Made by a program: the position numbers and the translations under genes
Shown: piece after piece, positions 1-11,690 of the stretch
How the letters are laid out: the number at the start of each line of letters is the position of its first letter
Numbering within the stretch: position 1 is the stretch's first letter
Assembly (NCBI RefSeq): GCF_000002425.4
Contig: NC_037270.1
Coordinates: forward strand, 1,161,617-1,225,616
DNA length: 64,000 nucleotides
Source of the DNA: Physcomitrium patens
Lineage: Eukaryota > Streptophyta > Bryopsida > Funariales > Funariaceae
Reading direction: 5' to 3'
The notes under the pieces: generated by a model
What the model was told of the DNA's origin: nothing
Databases searched by the model: none
The model's input: only the letters and a program-made list of their open reading frames with translations

Positions 1-999
1 CCATTAATAGTGTCATTTCAAACCTAACGATAGGAAAAAAATGAAAAGAAGCTATTCATTGAGATGCTTATTTCAAGATGATTACTAATCAATTGAAAGT
101 AGACAATGTGTAATATCAAAATAACTATCTTAGTGATGGCTTACTCTATTTTAAGAAGAAAATTTAAATACTTAATGATGTTGTACTTTAGACATATACA
201 CTTTAAGAAAAATATGACATTCCAATATCTAGACATCTAAGGCATGAGAAGACTCCAGAATGGGTTTCAATGATATGGTTTTGGACAGGTTTGGATTGTA
301 ATTGAGTTAAGTTAAGTCTTGGATAATTACAGGTAATTCCACTATCTACAACATATTGGAAGTAACTATAGATCTTATTACATCTTTATTACACATGTTG
401 TGAGTACTTTTTTCTCCCCACTTACATTCAATTTGATTCAATTGTGACTTAGATGAAAATTTAATATTAACCAAGATAGACATTTAAACTATAAATATAT
501 AAAAAAAATTAAAAAAAATAAAAATAAAAATAAAAAATAAAAATGATATAACAATAACAATTAATTCAATCAAACATAACAAGTCAAGTATATAAATTTT
601 TATTATTTCTTTAATATTATAGTCAAATAAGTTAATTTCCTTCTAAGGTTTACTTAATCAAGTTTAAACTTTGAAAATTATAAATAAAAATAAAGATAAA
701 ATAAAATAAAAATAAGTTAGAATTAATAACTAAAAATTGAATGAAAAGTTTTAAAATAATCAAAATAAAAAATTAAAGATAAAAATTAAAATTTATAAAA
801 TAATATTAAAATTAAAATATAAAAATAAAAAGAAAAGATTAATTTTTTTCTTTTTTCTTGTAAAGATAAAGATAGATGAAAAGATAAAATTTTACCAATA
901 ATTATTGGAATGAATAAAAAGTTCTTAAATAAAATTAATTAAGAATAATAAGACAAGTGAGAAATGATATAGCAAATTAGATATTAAAGAATGTGATTA
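1..999. other. AT-rich intergenic DNA, no gene seen
   Basis: The stretch is strongly AT-rich, with A-tracts around 480-560 and 670-800. No open frame with recognisable protein similarity, no RNA gene and no clear repeat boundary could be found. It may be the decayed flank of the retroelements to its right. Confidence 0.5.
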
Positions 1000-2290
1000 G
1001 AGAATGAATAGAGAGGAAATAATAACATACCTTGAGATATCAAATTGTAGGCAGCCACCCTTGTCACTAAAAAATTCACCAAAAATTCCTTGAGACTTCA
1101 ATGTATGTAAAATTTGGTGTGACTAAGATTAACTCTAGCATGATTTTACTATTTTAAATCTTGTGGCAATCCAATCTAAAATGATTGAGATATGGTTTTC
1201 CAAGTAGAGCTACTTGGACTACCCTGGCAGTAGATCCCTTCTACTTAAAAATTTATTAAAAGTTTATTAATGATTCAAAGTTAAAAACTATAATTTTTCC
1301 TAGAACTAAACTTAGTAAAAGTCTTCTTCAAAAAAAAATTAATAACAAAAAATTAGTAGGTATTACGCTACGTTTTTTCAAACTTAATTATTCTAAACTA
1401 CTGATGTAGCAGATCCATCTTCACTTTAAAAATCATCAAAATTTTGTTATGACTTAGAAATTAATGATTCAAATTTTTAAATAAATGAGACTTTATGTTA
1501 CACTTCTAATTATAACTTATATTAAATTTGAACTAGACATCACCAAGGTAAAAATTTTTAAAGTTGATGCTTCTATGATACCATGGACAAAAGACCCCCT
1601 ACCACTTGGAAATTCGCCAAAAATCTGTCCGAGCTTCAAATTGCTCGTAGCTTATGTTGTTGAAAATTTGGTAAATAGAAGAAGGTAAGATTCAAATATT
1701 GCTTAAAAGCAAAAAAAATTGAGTGACTGAGACGAAAAAAAATACCGAAGTAGTGATAAGATGGGAAAAAATTCCTTCAATTAAAAGCCTAGAAACAATT
1801 TGGCAGGGCTTTGCCTAACAAAAGGAGGAAGAGAAAGAGTGAGTTGGGCCACCCAAGATCTCTTAAATAGGTAGGAAGAGGCCCATAGGTGGTGGCCACA
1901 TCTCTACCATTCAAATTAAAAAACTCCTAACCAAGGTCAAGGGCCTATAATCACTTTAAATCTAAACCCGACTTTAAGGCTAGAAATACCTATAACTCCA
2001 AAACTAACACCTTTTTGAAAAAAATAATACCACCAATGTCTCTAAAACACATTTTTATCCCAAGGCTGAGTATTCATAAGCCCAAATCCTAGTTCTAAAT
2101 TAAAAAAACTAATTAATTTACTAATTTAGTTGTAAGTTCCAATTATAATTCTAATTTTACTCAATCTACTTGGAGATCAATAAGGATTCTTACTATCAAG
2201 CCATTATCATCACCATTCTTCAATTTAAGCTCTCTTGAACATGAACTCTTAGCAAATTCAAGATCCAATTGCAATTTAGCTTAAATTAAT
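1000..2290. repeat. possible decayed LTR or other repeat, unclassified
   Basis: This block is less AT-rich than its surroundings and has short GC-containing islands (near 1200-1230, 1570-1640, 1800-1900). A TATA-like CTTAAATAGG lies near 1862. The look is that of an old LTR promoter region, but no terminal TG/CA pair, target duplication or partner copy was found. No coding potential is visible, and the 67-codon frame near 1485 has no protein-like features. Confidence 0.2.
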
Positions 2291-3016
2291 ATACTTGTGA
2301 TTTGTTTTCTTTTTTTCCAATTTTCAATTCTAAATAGTTATTAGAATCACGAGGAGAGGAATTCCTTCATAACAATTAGCTCATCTCCATCTTCTAGAAA
2401 TCATCATTATTTTAACAATTAGACTTTATATTTTTAATCCATTTAAATTGTGGCATGAAATTTAACCTTAAAAAAAAATCCTAAAAATTAAATAGAAAGA
2501 TAGAGCAATTAGACTTAACGGATTTTTTAACCATAGTCAAATTAGGAATTAGCCTCGAAGTTAAAAATTAAGATTGAAGATTATTTCAAGATATAATTTT
2601 TAAAACTTAGACGACAAAATCTACTAAAATTTAAATTTTAAAACTAAAAAAGGATTTAAACCAGATAAAAGAAAAGAAATCATAGACCCTCTAAACTTAT
2701 TATTTTAGGATTTTTAATAATTATTCAATCTAATAATTAAAAGTATCTATCTAATTAAAAACCTTAAACTATAATTTAAGTCATAATTAACTAAAATACT
2801 AATTTTGATTTATGAATTAATCATATTAGTATTAAAATTAGTAAAAAATCACAAAAGTAATTATAATTAATTACTAAAGCTATTGATTGTGCTCACAAAA
2901 GCATTAAAATCACATTGCAATTGTTATTTTTGTGAATTGACTCTTAAAGCAACTTCACTTGGTTGAGGTGCACTATGATATTGATGCCCTAGAACTTATA
3001 TAGTATTGTGTAGCAT
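2291..3016. other. AT-rich spacer before the family A element
   Basis: The spacer holds only AT-rich sequence without coding potential or recognisable repeats. It borders the LTR-like terminus at 3017, and no target duplication matching a right-hand border was found. Confidence 0.4.
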
Positions 3017-3099
3017 TGTCGTGTTGCAACACAACTATATGTTGAAAATATAAATGGAAAAGATTTATTAATATTTAGTCATCTTGGATGTTAGAAACA
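3017..3099 (+). repeat. LTR terminus stub fused to gag (family A)
   Basis: About 60 bases beginning TGTCGTGTTGCAACACAAC match the start of the unit at 10589 and resemble the start of the E-type LTRs (TAACACAAATATATGG). Instead of continuing as an LTR, the sequence runs straight into the gag start codon at 3100. The same junction occurs at 10589-10672. Confidence 0.5.
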
Positions 3100-4700
3100 A
3101 TGTCCAATTCTTGTGCCAATATTCAAGGGCCAATTAATGTCACTTCATTGCAAGCTCTACCACCGAACGTGACAATAGCGTATGCTCCACCAGGGTCATC
3201 GAACCAAGTACCTTTCATACCAACGGGATGACCAAGATCATTTTTTAATCCTACATGGAACAAGTCTAGTAGGTACATATTAGTAAAGATACCCAATATG
3301 CCTGACGGGGGTGCAAGAAGACCACTTCGTTGTTTCTGTTGCAAACAGATTGGCCATTATGCTAGTGAATGTTTCAATCCCAAAACCAGTGATAATTACG
3401 CGCTAGTGTGTCGGAATAGCAAGTAGTCGGGGCATACTTATCAGCAATGTAATGCTCCATTCAATTTCAATAATCGGGATCAGCAGATCCAAAGCCAAGA
3501 AAAAATTGAGGGGATAAATCAATGTCCTCAATTATTGAAGGTAGAAAAATTGACATTAGAGCCGAACAAGGTTGAATTATTTCTTCAAGCTGTTGATAGA
3601 GAATTATAAGAGAAATTGGAGTTGCTTCTTGAAGACAAAGAAGAAGATGAAAGATTCACAAAAAAGTGAAAAAATGTTGAAAATGTAGTAGATTTTCTTA
3701 CAAAAAGAGAAAAGAGGAAGGATAGGAGTAATATTTCAAAAGCAGTACAAGCATCTAAAATTCCAGTACATACAACACGACCAACAATGTCTATTGTTCA
3801 ACCTTCAACATCTTTATCGAAGAAAGGAGAGATGAAAATTAAAGAAATTATACGTCGAATGTAAGATATTCAAATCAAATTGGCAAGACTTGAAGAAAAT
3901 ACTTCTACAAAAAATTTGAAGAATATTTCAAAATAAGGATATGTACAAAGATGTATCTAGTGTGATGATGTTTCACATACTAGGAAGGATTGCAATGAAA
4001 TTAATAATATCGTGCAGCAAAGAGTTATTTACTGAAAAGATGGAAAAATTACATTAATGGATACAAAGAATCTCCTTCAAACCAATTTTGGCAAAGGAGG
4101 TATGAGAGCATTGATTCAAGATTATTTAACATAACATTGAATAGCAACACTAGAAAGTGCAAGTTATGGTGCTAGAGTAGATGATGACTTTGGTAGAAGT
4201 ATAGAAACTAGTGAATTTTGGGCTTCTGCCATTTCCACAATGCAAAAAAAAAAAAAAAACCTCGGGAAGCGTTATTGAGGAATGCAGCTACAATATGAGG
4301 TGCAATAGGTTGAGAAGATCTTATTGAGTCTTTTTCAGTTCATATATATATTACTAAGAGCCAATATGAAGCTTTGATGGAAGAAAAAAGACGAAGAAAT
4401 TTTGATAATACAAGAGAAGGAAATTCTTCTAAGAGGCAAATTCGAGGAGATAAGGCTCATGAGGCGGCTTCACAAGAATTGCCTATAAAGGATACTTCAG
4501 CATCATTGGAACAAAAAATAAAAGAGATAAAAGATAAGGATAAATCAATTTCTTATAAGCTACTTTTTGATATAGAAGCGGCAACAAATTTAAAAGGGGT
4601 ATAAGAAGAACGTATATTAAATGCTAAGGTGGAATTCACATTGAAAGAAATTTTAGAAATTACAAAGAAGGAGTTTCATGATATTATCATTGACATCATT
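3100..4700 (+). pseudogene. gag of family A, with two zinc knuckles, broken
   Basis: Reading from the ATG at 3100 gives a capsid/nucleocapsid-type protein interrupted by several stops. A first CCHC knuckle reads CFCCKQIGHYASEC near 3331-3372. A second appears near 3950 as CI*CDDVSHTRKDC, where TAG replaces the expected Trp. Downstream, a Lys/Glu-rich stretch runs to about 4700, partly open at 4374-4604. A near copy of the first part sits at 10672-11058, which helps to define the frame. Gag would package the element RNA. This copy cannot make a full product. The A16 tract near 4243 marks a frame disturbance. Confidence 0.75.
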
Positions 4701-4889
4701 AAGTGAAAGAGGTAATTAATAGACAAAGCTGGAATGAATTATGCTATTGATGCAAGATTATATAAAGATGAAGAAGAGATTGATAATGGTTATAAGCAAT
4801 CAACAAATGAAAAGAATAGATATAATCAACGAGTACATTTCAAAGATTATAGAGATAAAGAAATGGAAGCTTCAAGCTATTATACTTGG

Positions 4890-5387
4890 AAACATTGAGC
4901 AAGGACAACTACTGAAGTATTGGTGAAAGTAGGAGATATAGAAGAACCAATTGTTGCTTTAGTTGACCATGGTTTTGAAAGAAATCTTATGTCTAAGGAT
5001 CTTTATAAGAAGCAAAAATGGCCAATTGAAATGGAACATGGATGGACAATACGAGCAGCTAATAACACACAAGGTGAATTATATAGAGCTTGTCAAGATG
5101 TCAAAATTTGGATTGGAGATGTTGCGACAAAACAACATTTCTTTGTTCAAGATACAATGTCTTATCCATTGATTTTAGAACAACCTTATATTACGGAAAT
5201 ATGGATGGAAACAAAAAAACTTGACGATGGTTTTACTTATGCAAGGATACGTAGTGAAGATGGAAGGAAAGCTATACAATTTCTAACAATACCTGCTAAT
5301 CATGAACAGAATCAAGATAAGTTGAGGGAGAAACCAATGCCAAGGGTTGTTGAAGGATTTAAGGTTTTTGAGGAAGTACCACTATAA
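4890..5387 (+). pseudogene. aspartic protease segment of family A pol
   Basis: The open stretch contains VALVDHGFERNLMS, which corresponds to the retropepsin core (usually VDSGSEINLM). The active-site Asp is kept, but the following Ser/Thr-Gly is now His-Gly. The later segment SYPLILEQPYI fits the second conserved protease region (usually PILLGRPWL). A retropepsin cleaves the Gag-Pol polyprotein. The altered active site and surrounding stops make activity unlikely. Confidence 0.7.
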
Positions 5388-5869
5388 AGCAGGATTATGG
5401 AGGTAGAAAAGAGGAGGTACTCTCATGAGATGAAGGTACCTTTGATGCAAGTTTTATTGATATTTTTGAGAATGGAAATATTATATATAAGAAAGTTGAT
5501 GATTTTAAAAGAAAAGAAAGAAAAAGATTATATAATATTAAAAGAAAATTACGTAAGTTAGAAACATTAGAAGATGATGAGAGGATTTTAGGTATTTATG
5601 AAGAAAATGGATTAGAGGATTCTTTGGAATTAATTGTATCTATTGGATTAAGAGATAATGATTAGATTGTGGAAATTTATTCGAGGGAGGATTACACTAT
5701 ACTTGAATCTTTTCAAGCACCAGAAGTTATTTTAGAGACATAATATAAAACAATAGATAAAAAGGTAATACTTGTTGCCAGACCTTTACCAAAAGATTCT
5801 AAAGAACAAATAGAAGAAGCATCAAAAAAAGAAAGTTTAAGAGATCCAAAGAAGATTGGACATCAATTT

Positions 5870-7552
5870 ACAAAAGAAACTTTTGAAGAATTAAAGATTG
5901 GATGTGATGGTTCTTTATTTCCAACAAAAATTGAATACTTTAAAAAAATGTTTGCGAAACGAGGTAAATCATTTGTCTTTGGGTTTCATGAAATAAGATG
6001 TGTAGATCCTAATATTGTTGCTTCTATGGTTATCTTTACAGTACCTCATGTCCCTTGGAACTTAAGGCCAATTCTCATGCCTAAGGCACATTTATTTAAA
6101 TTGGTGGAATTATTGAAAGAAAAGATGCGAATAAAAATTTTAGAACCTTTTTTTGCTCTATATTCTAGTCGTTGGTTTACGATGCCTAAGAAAAATGAAT
6201 CGTTACGTTTCATTCAAGATATGCAACCAATGAATGCAGTAACTATAAGAAATGCAGGTATAGGGTCTTTAGTAGATGAGTTTATAAAAGTGTTTGTGGG
6301 AAGGGCAGTTTATTCAATGGGTGATTTATATTTGGGTTATGATCAATTTCAACTTACGCATGGAAGTAGAGATCTAATAATAATGAGAACTCTACTTGGA
6401 TTGATTAAAATGTGTACTCTCCCATAAGGTGCTACTAACTCTGTTGCACATATGATGAATGGGATGAATAAGGTACTAAGAAACTTTATTCCTGAAAAAA
6501 CTATACATTTTTTAAATGATATTCCTATCAAAGAATGTAAAGGAGAAAAAGATGAAACTTTAGATGAGAAGGGGTATTTTAAATATGTTGTTGATCATAT
6601 ACAAGATTGTGAAAAGATTTTAACTCGATTTGAAGAGATTCATCTTACACTTTCAGGAGCAAAATCTACATTTGAAGTATAGGAAGTTCTTATTGTTGGA
6701 CATTTGTATGGATTTTATGGAAAAATGCCAGATCCAAGCAAAGTTGATGCAATTGGAAGGATGAAGGATTTATATGACTCTTTAACAAAAGTACGCAAGT
6801 TTTTAGAAGCTTGTATATTTATCATATATGGATTCCTCATTATGCTCATATAGCGGATCCATTGTATGAATTATTACATAAGGGTTATCAATTTGAATGG
6901 AAAAGAAAGCATATTAAAGTTATGCAAAAGCTAAAGTTTTTATTGGTGATACCTCCAATTTTAAGAAAAATTGATTATGACTGTAATAGTTAAGTAATTC
7001 TTACTATGGATACTAGTCCTATTGCTATTGGATGGATTGTGGGTCAAGATGATTCAAGTAGAAATAGATTTGGAGTTTGATTTGGAGCTAAAATTTTAAG
7101 TACTTGTCAACGTGTATATTCACAAGTCAAAAGAAAACTTTGGAGAGTTGTTTCGGCTATGAAAGCTGAAAGGGATTATTTGATTGGTGCAGCAGTAGTA
7201 ATTGAAATGGATTGTTTGCCATCACTTGGAATGATTACTAATTTTTCAACAAAGGATATTACAATGTTAAGATAGATTGCTTATATTAAGTCATTAAATC
7301 CAAAAACTAAGCATATTACTGAAAAAGATAATTTAGTAGCAGACATGCTATCTAAAGTAAGATATGAAAGAGAAGACGAAATGGTTGAAGACATTGATGA
7401 TGTTGGATCAAAATTCTATTCAATATCAAATCTTAACAAAGAAAACAAGCTATTTCTTGAAGAATTTTATGAAGGAGAATTATTGGATATTGGTCATTAC
7501 TTGAATACCTTGACTAAGCAAAAAAATTGGTCTATAGAAAAATTTAAATAAA
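5870..7552 (+). pseudogene. reverse transcriptase and RNase H of family A, broken
   Basis: The RT palm and fingers are recognisable as YSSRWFTMPKK, RFIQDMQPMNAVTIRN and GDLYLGYDQFQL. The segment then reaches TLP, where TAA at 6425-6427 replaces the Gln of the conserved TLPQGATNS. The catalytic box reads FLNDI near 6509-6523 instead of FLDDI, so one metal-binding Asp is gone. RNase H follows, with TMDTSPIAIGW near 7006 and DNLVADMLSK near 7330-7358. Further stops occur around 6680, 7078 and 7273. Ty3/gypsy RT and RNase H copy the RNA into DNA and this copy cannot. Confidence 0.85.
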
Positions 7553-8622
7553 TAAAAAAAAAGGTATATGGATTTTTGATTCAAGAAGGATTCTTACGGA
7601 GGAGACCAAAAAAAAGAATTGAAATGCCACAAAGAGTGATAGGCAATAAAGAAGAGAAACAAAAATTATTAAAAGGATTTCATGATAGTTTATGGGTAGG
7701 ATATAGACGAATTTGGGCTACTTTTGCTAAGCTTAAGGAATGATATTGGTGGAAAAATATGTATCAAGATGTGTTCTTATTTATAGAGTCATGTAAAATT
7801 TATCAAACGTATTCTAATATATGACATCGAGATGGTCTTCATCCTACATATGCTCTAGCTATTCCTTTTAAATGGGTTGTTAATTTGGTTATTATTCCAA
7901 TTGGGTTATAAAAAATGAGATATTTGGTGTAGCTCATGAAGATTTATCAAATCAAGTAAAAAGAAGAGCATTGAGAACAAAATCTATGGAAGGAATTTAT
8001 AAATTTTTGTTTGAAGATGTTATTTGCTGCTACGGATGTGTAAGAAAAATCATTGCAGATTGTGGAGAATTAAGTGTATAAGAATCTCGTGAATTCTTTG
8101 AAAGATGTAGAATTAAACTATCACTGACTACTACTTATAATCCTGAAGGAAATGCAAAAAGTGAACGTGGTCACCCACCAATTAAGAAAGCATTAGTTAA
8201 AGCTTACAATGGAAAGGTTAGAGAATGGCCATGACTTTTGTCATTTGCATTATGGATTGATCAAACAACTCATAGCTCAGTAATGGGATATATGCCTATT
8301 GAGCTTATGACAGGTCAAAAATCAATTATGCCAATTGAAGAAAAAGTACCTACTTAGAGTGTGCTACCATGGGAAGATGAATTGATAAGAGAAGAACTTC
8401 TAGCTATTAGAATTTAACAATTAGAGCATAGATTGGAAGATGTGCAAATAGCATTAGAAAGGTTAAAAAGATCAAGGTTATAAAATAAGGCACAATTTGA
8501 TAAGCAGCATCGATTGAGGCCTTAAGCAATTGAAAAAGGTGATTGGATTTTGGTCTATGAAAGTAGCTTGGACAATCAACATAGTATTTTAAGTAAATTT
8601 TCTAAGTGATGGTTTGGACCAT
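7553..8622 (+). pseudogene. integrase of family A, N-terminal and core part, broken
   Basis: The zinc-binding region is recognisable from GFHDSLWVGYRRIW and the following ESCKIYQ. In the catalytic core, IADCGEL (second Asp) and YNPEGNAKSERGH (the Glu of D,D-35-E) can be read, but several frames and stops are needed (near 7741, 7824, 7909, 8234). The C-terminal part reads up to WFGP at 8622, where an E-family LTR interrupts the codon run. The protein resumes at 10287. Confidence 0.8.
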
Positions 8623-10283
8623 TGTCATAATATATGAAGTCTTGCTTGAGAATGCTCATTGCACCTGGCTATGGAAGGAAGAATAGAAATTGTAATAACA
8701 AAATCCTTATTCTAATAGAATACTAATAATGCTCTAATTAGACCATAATAATACTAAAAAAGCTTAATTAAATTCAAAAAAACCTCAAGAAATTTCAAAT
8801 AAACAATAAGAATTTTTAAAGAAATATTAGAAAGATCACAAATATCACTCAAATATATCTCAATTCAATCTTAATTTAATTCTAGTTAAAATTTTATTGA
8901 ACTTCATTCAAACTTTAGGCCAAACTTAATTAAATCTTAAATCCTAATAAAATCCTAAATCCTAAATCGAATCCTAAATAAACCATAAATCAAATCCTAA
9001 TCAAATTCTAAATCCTAAATCAAATCCTAACCAAATTCTAATCCAAATCCTAAACCCTAAATCAAATCCTAATCCAAACCTTAAATAAAACCCTAACCAA
9101 ACCTTAAACCAAATCCTAAATCAAATTCTAAATCAAACCTTAAACAAACCTTAAATAGAATCCCAACCAAATCTTAAACAAAATCCTAACCAAATCCTAA
9201 ATCAAACCCTAATACAAACCCTAAATCCTAAACCAAATCCTAACAAAATCCTAAATCTTAAATCAAATCCTAACAAAATCTTAAATCTTAAATCAAATCC
9301 TAATCCAAATCCTAAACCCTAAACCAAACCCTGACCAAATCCTAAACCAAATCCTAGTAATTCCTATAACAGATTTAAACCTCAATAACTAATAAATAAA
9401 TCGTTGATCTTAACTCAAATTTTGCACACTTCTTAAAAATTAACTTAAAAACAAACAAAAAAAAAATTGAAAAGGATCAAATCGATCTCAAAATTTTCAC
9501 ACATATAGGAAAATAAGTCTAATATCCTTTCACATAAGTTTCACTCCAATCCAAGTAGTAGATTGCAAGAAATCTTAAAAATGCTCACTAGACCTATAAT
9601 TCTATTTTCTGAGACCTTGACCCACTTAAACCTCAATATCCTTCAATTCAATTATTAGATGGAGCTAAAATTCACAAAATATATTGAACACAACTATAAC
9701 CATAAAATCACAAAATTTCACCTATCGATCTGCTACAATACTCTTGAAATCACTCAAAACATAAACCCTATTTTATATCATAAAATCCAAATTATTTGAA
9801 ACAAACCTTGACTTTATGAAGCTCTTACAAATTCATAACAACTCCAAATCACCCAAAACCATGACATATAGAAATCTTATCCAATCTTCTATCAAATCTT
9901 ACTCTTTGATCTACCAAAGAGTCTCGGAGTCATCGTTGAGACTCAATTTTGTGCCTCAGGGTCTGATTTCGACCCTGGTTCATAAGCGGCCCTCTCCGGG
10001 TATCAACATCTTATTTTTTTTAAGTAATTTTTACTAGAATTTAGTCTTAATTTCTTCCTAAAGATGTCTATATCATTTATTTTTTCAATTTATCTTATTT
10101 TGCCTTATTTTTGGTCCTACAAAGTAAGTAGAAGCTATTTTTTCTAAAAGGGCAGCATTACTACTAAAAGTTTTACTACCTTCTTATCTTTTATCCATAC
10201 TTTTCTATCTTTTCTTTTAACTTGGTTCTTCTATAATAAAATCCATATTATTATCTTTCACCATATATTTGTGTTACAACACA
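8623..10283 (-). repeat. solo LTR of family E inserted in family A integrase
   Basis: The + strand begins TGTCATAATATATG and ends ACAACACA, so on the minus strand the LTR starts TGTTG and ends GACA. The flanks are CCAT on the left and ACAT on the right, an imperfect 4-bp target duplication. The integrase frame WFGP continues after it as YVVTTVHDNATY. Sequence from 9816 to 10260 is the inverted counterpart of 25060-25420, and 8640-8710 matches the end of the copy at 24922-26785. No internal retroelement region is attached, which is what recombination between LTRs leaves behind. Confidence 0.75.
8930..9362 (-). repeat. telomere-like degenerate minisatellite inside the E LTR
   Basis: About 430 bases consist of irregular units such as CCTAAATCAAATC and AAACCCTAACC, with many exact CCCTAAA or near-exact units. 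On the minus strand this reads TTTAGGATTTGGTT. The same array lies at the same place in the E copy at 24922-26785 and, shortened, in the copies near 30,460 and 32,930. It is therefore part of the LTR and not a chromosomal end or an independent telomere insertion. Confidence 0.75.
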
Positions 10284-10286
10284 ACA

Positions 10287-10529
10287 TTGTATGTAGTAAC
10301 AACTGTTCATGATAATGCAACTTACTCATTGCAGGAGTTAGATAGAACAAGGTTAAAAATACCAATTGTAGGGAAGCGAGTAAAAATATTTAAACAAAGA
10401 TACAAAAAAATAAATATAGAAGACCTTGGTGAAGACATAGATATTCTTCAACAAGAAGATGAAATTGACTTGGATAGCAAAAGTGATGAAGAAGATTTAG
10501 ACGAAGACTTGGAGAACATATTATAAATC
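10287..10529 (+). pseudogene. C-terminal tail of family A integrase after the E LTR
   Basis: The open run starts with the continuation of the integrase interrupted at 8622 (YVVTTVHDNATYSLQELD). It goes on through LKIPIVGKRVKIFKQR and ends in a highly acidic tail (DSKSDEEDLDEDLE) before a TAA stop. The position, downstream of the integrase core and just before a polypurine tract, shows that it is the end of pol. I see no chromodomain in it. Confidence 0.75.
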
Positions 10530-10575
10530 AAACAACAAGTAGGTTATTTGATGCATACCAGAGGATGCACAAGTT

Positions 10576-10588
10576 CAGAGGGAGTGGA
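10576..10588 (+). other. polypurine tract of family A
   Basis: CAGAGGGAGTGGA lies directly before the LTR-like start TGTTGTATTG at 10589. Plus-strand DNA synthesis of LTR retrotransposons starts at such a tract, so the following unit occupies the place of the 3' LTR. Confidence 0.6.
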
Positions 10589-10671
10589 TGTTGTATTGCA
10601 ACACAACTATATGGTGAAAATATAAATAGAAAAGATTTATTAATATTTAGTTATCTTAGATGTTAGAAACA

Positions 10672-11058
10672 ATGGCCAATTCTAGTGCCAATATTTAGGG
10701 GCCAGTTAATGTCACCCCATTGCAAGTTGTACTACCAAACATCACAACAACGTATGTTCTACCAGCGTCATCAAACCAAGTATCCTTTGTACCAACGGGA
10801 CAACCAGGATCATTTTTTAATCCTACATCGAATAAGCCTAGTAGGTACATATTGGTAAACACACCCAATATGCCTGATGGAGGTACAAGAAGACCACTTC
10901 GTTGTTTCTGTTGCAGACAGATTGGCCATTATGCTAATGAATATTCTAATCCCAAAGCCAGTGACAATTACACGTTAGTATGTAGGAATAGCAAGCAATT
11001 GAGGCATACTTATCAACAATATAATGCTCCATTCAATTTCAATAATCGATATCAATAG
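10672..11058 (+). pseudogene. gag fragment with a zinc knuckle (second copy of family A gag start)
   Basis: From the ATG at 10672 the frame has one stop (TAG for Gln near 10696) and then runs open to 11058. It contains CFCCRQIGHYANEY, a CCHC knuckle whose last Cys is now Tyr. It parallels 3100-3490 almost base for base and diverges after GGGGATAAATC. The last readable motif is APFNFNNRYQ. Confidence 0.7.
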
Positions 11059-11560
11059 ATCCAAAGCTAGGAAAAAATTGAGGGGATAAATCGAGGTTCT
11101 TAAGATTCTCTGATAAATTGAGTGGAATGAGTCCGAGCCATTCTTACCAAGAGTCGATGAAAGGAGAAAAGACCAATTCAATATTCGGGTGAGTTTGATG
11201 TGAATGGCCAATTTGACCCAATTACGGGGACATCCAATCCAGGTCCTAGTATGGGCCTCTTATCCAGTATGAGACCTGACTCGATTGGGCAACTCAATGA
11301 GGTCTCGAATACGGGGGCTTCGATTCCATTTCAAGCTGTTCCATTTTCTATGCCATTTTGAGGTTACGTCCTTTCCGTAGAAAGATCCTTTTAGAGGCAA
11401 AAATTCCATGGAGGTGGGTCTGTTATTTCAATTCAAAGTCCAGGGTAGAAGAATAGGGGACCTCACGGAGTTAAAGGAGAGGAGAAGAAAAGCAAGAAGG
11501 CATTCAAAGATTGGGATTTTGTGGTAAGAGAGCTACCTTCAAGCTCCTTCAAAAGGTGTA

Positions 11561-11690
11561 GAATTAGATTTATAGGATTTGAGAGGACTTTGCAATTATT
11601 GCTCAAAGTCAGTGTTTATATTAGTGAATTGGGTTTATAGGGTTTGGGAGGATTTGGAGTCGTTGCTCAAAGTCAGTGTTTGTATTAGTA
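11561..11690. repeat. tandem duplication, two 65-bp units
   Basis: Two adjacent units (11561-11625 and 11626-11690) share GCTCAAAGTCAGTGTTT and the surrounding order of bases, with scattered differences. They lie in the unassigned part of the LTR-like unit. Confidence 0.65.

Larger units (their letters stand above)
3017..10588 (+). mobile_element. Ty3/gypsy retrotransposon, family A, degenerate
   Basis: The order gag, protease, RT, RNase H, integrase read on the + strand is that of Ty3/gypsy. The element starts at an LTR-like TGTCG terminus and ends at a purine-rich tract followed by TGTTG. No frame is intact. Stops replace conserved Gln, Arg and Trp codons in many places, and an E-family LTR (8623-10283) splits the integrase. 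The pol sequence belongs to a lineage with motifs such as YSSRWF, RFIQD and TLPQGATNS, which differs from the chromodomain family further right. Most of a normal 5' LTR and the primer-binding site are missing. The element is dead. Confidence 0.85.

Noticed and set aside
8930-9362. Chromosome end or telomere insertion
   Set aside because: Units are irregular, occur inside four dispersed LTR copies and in both orientations.
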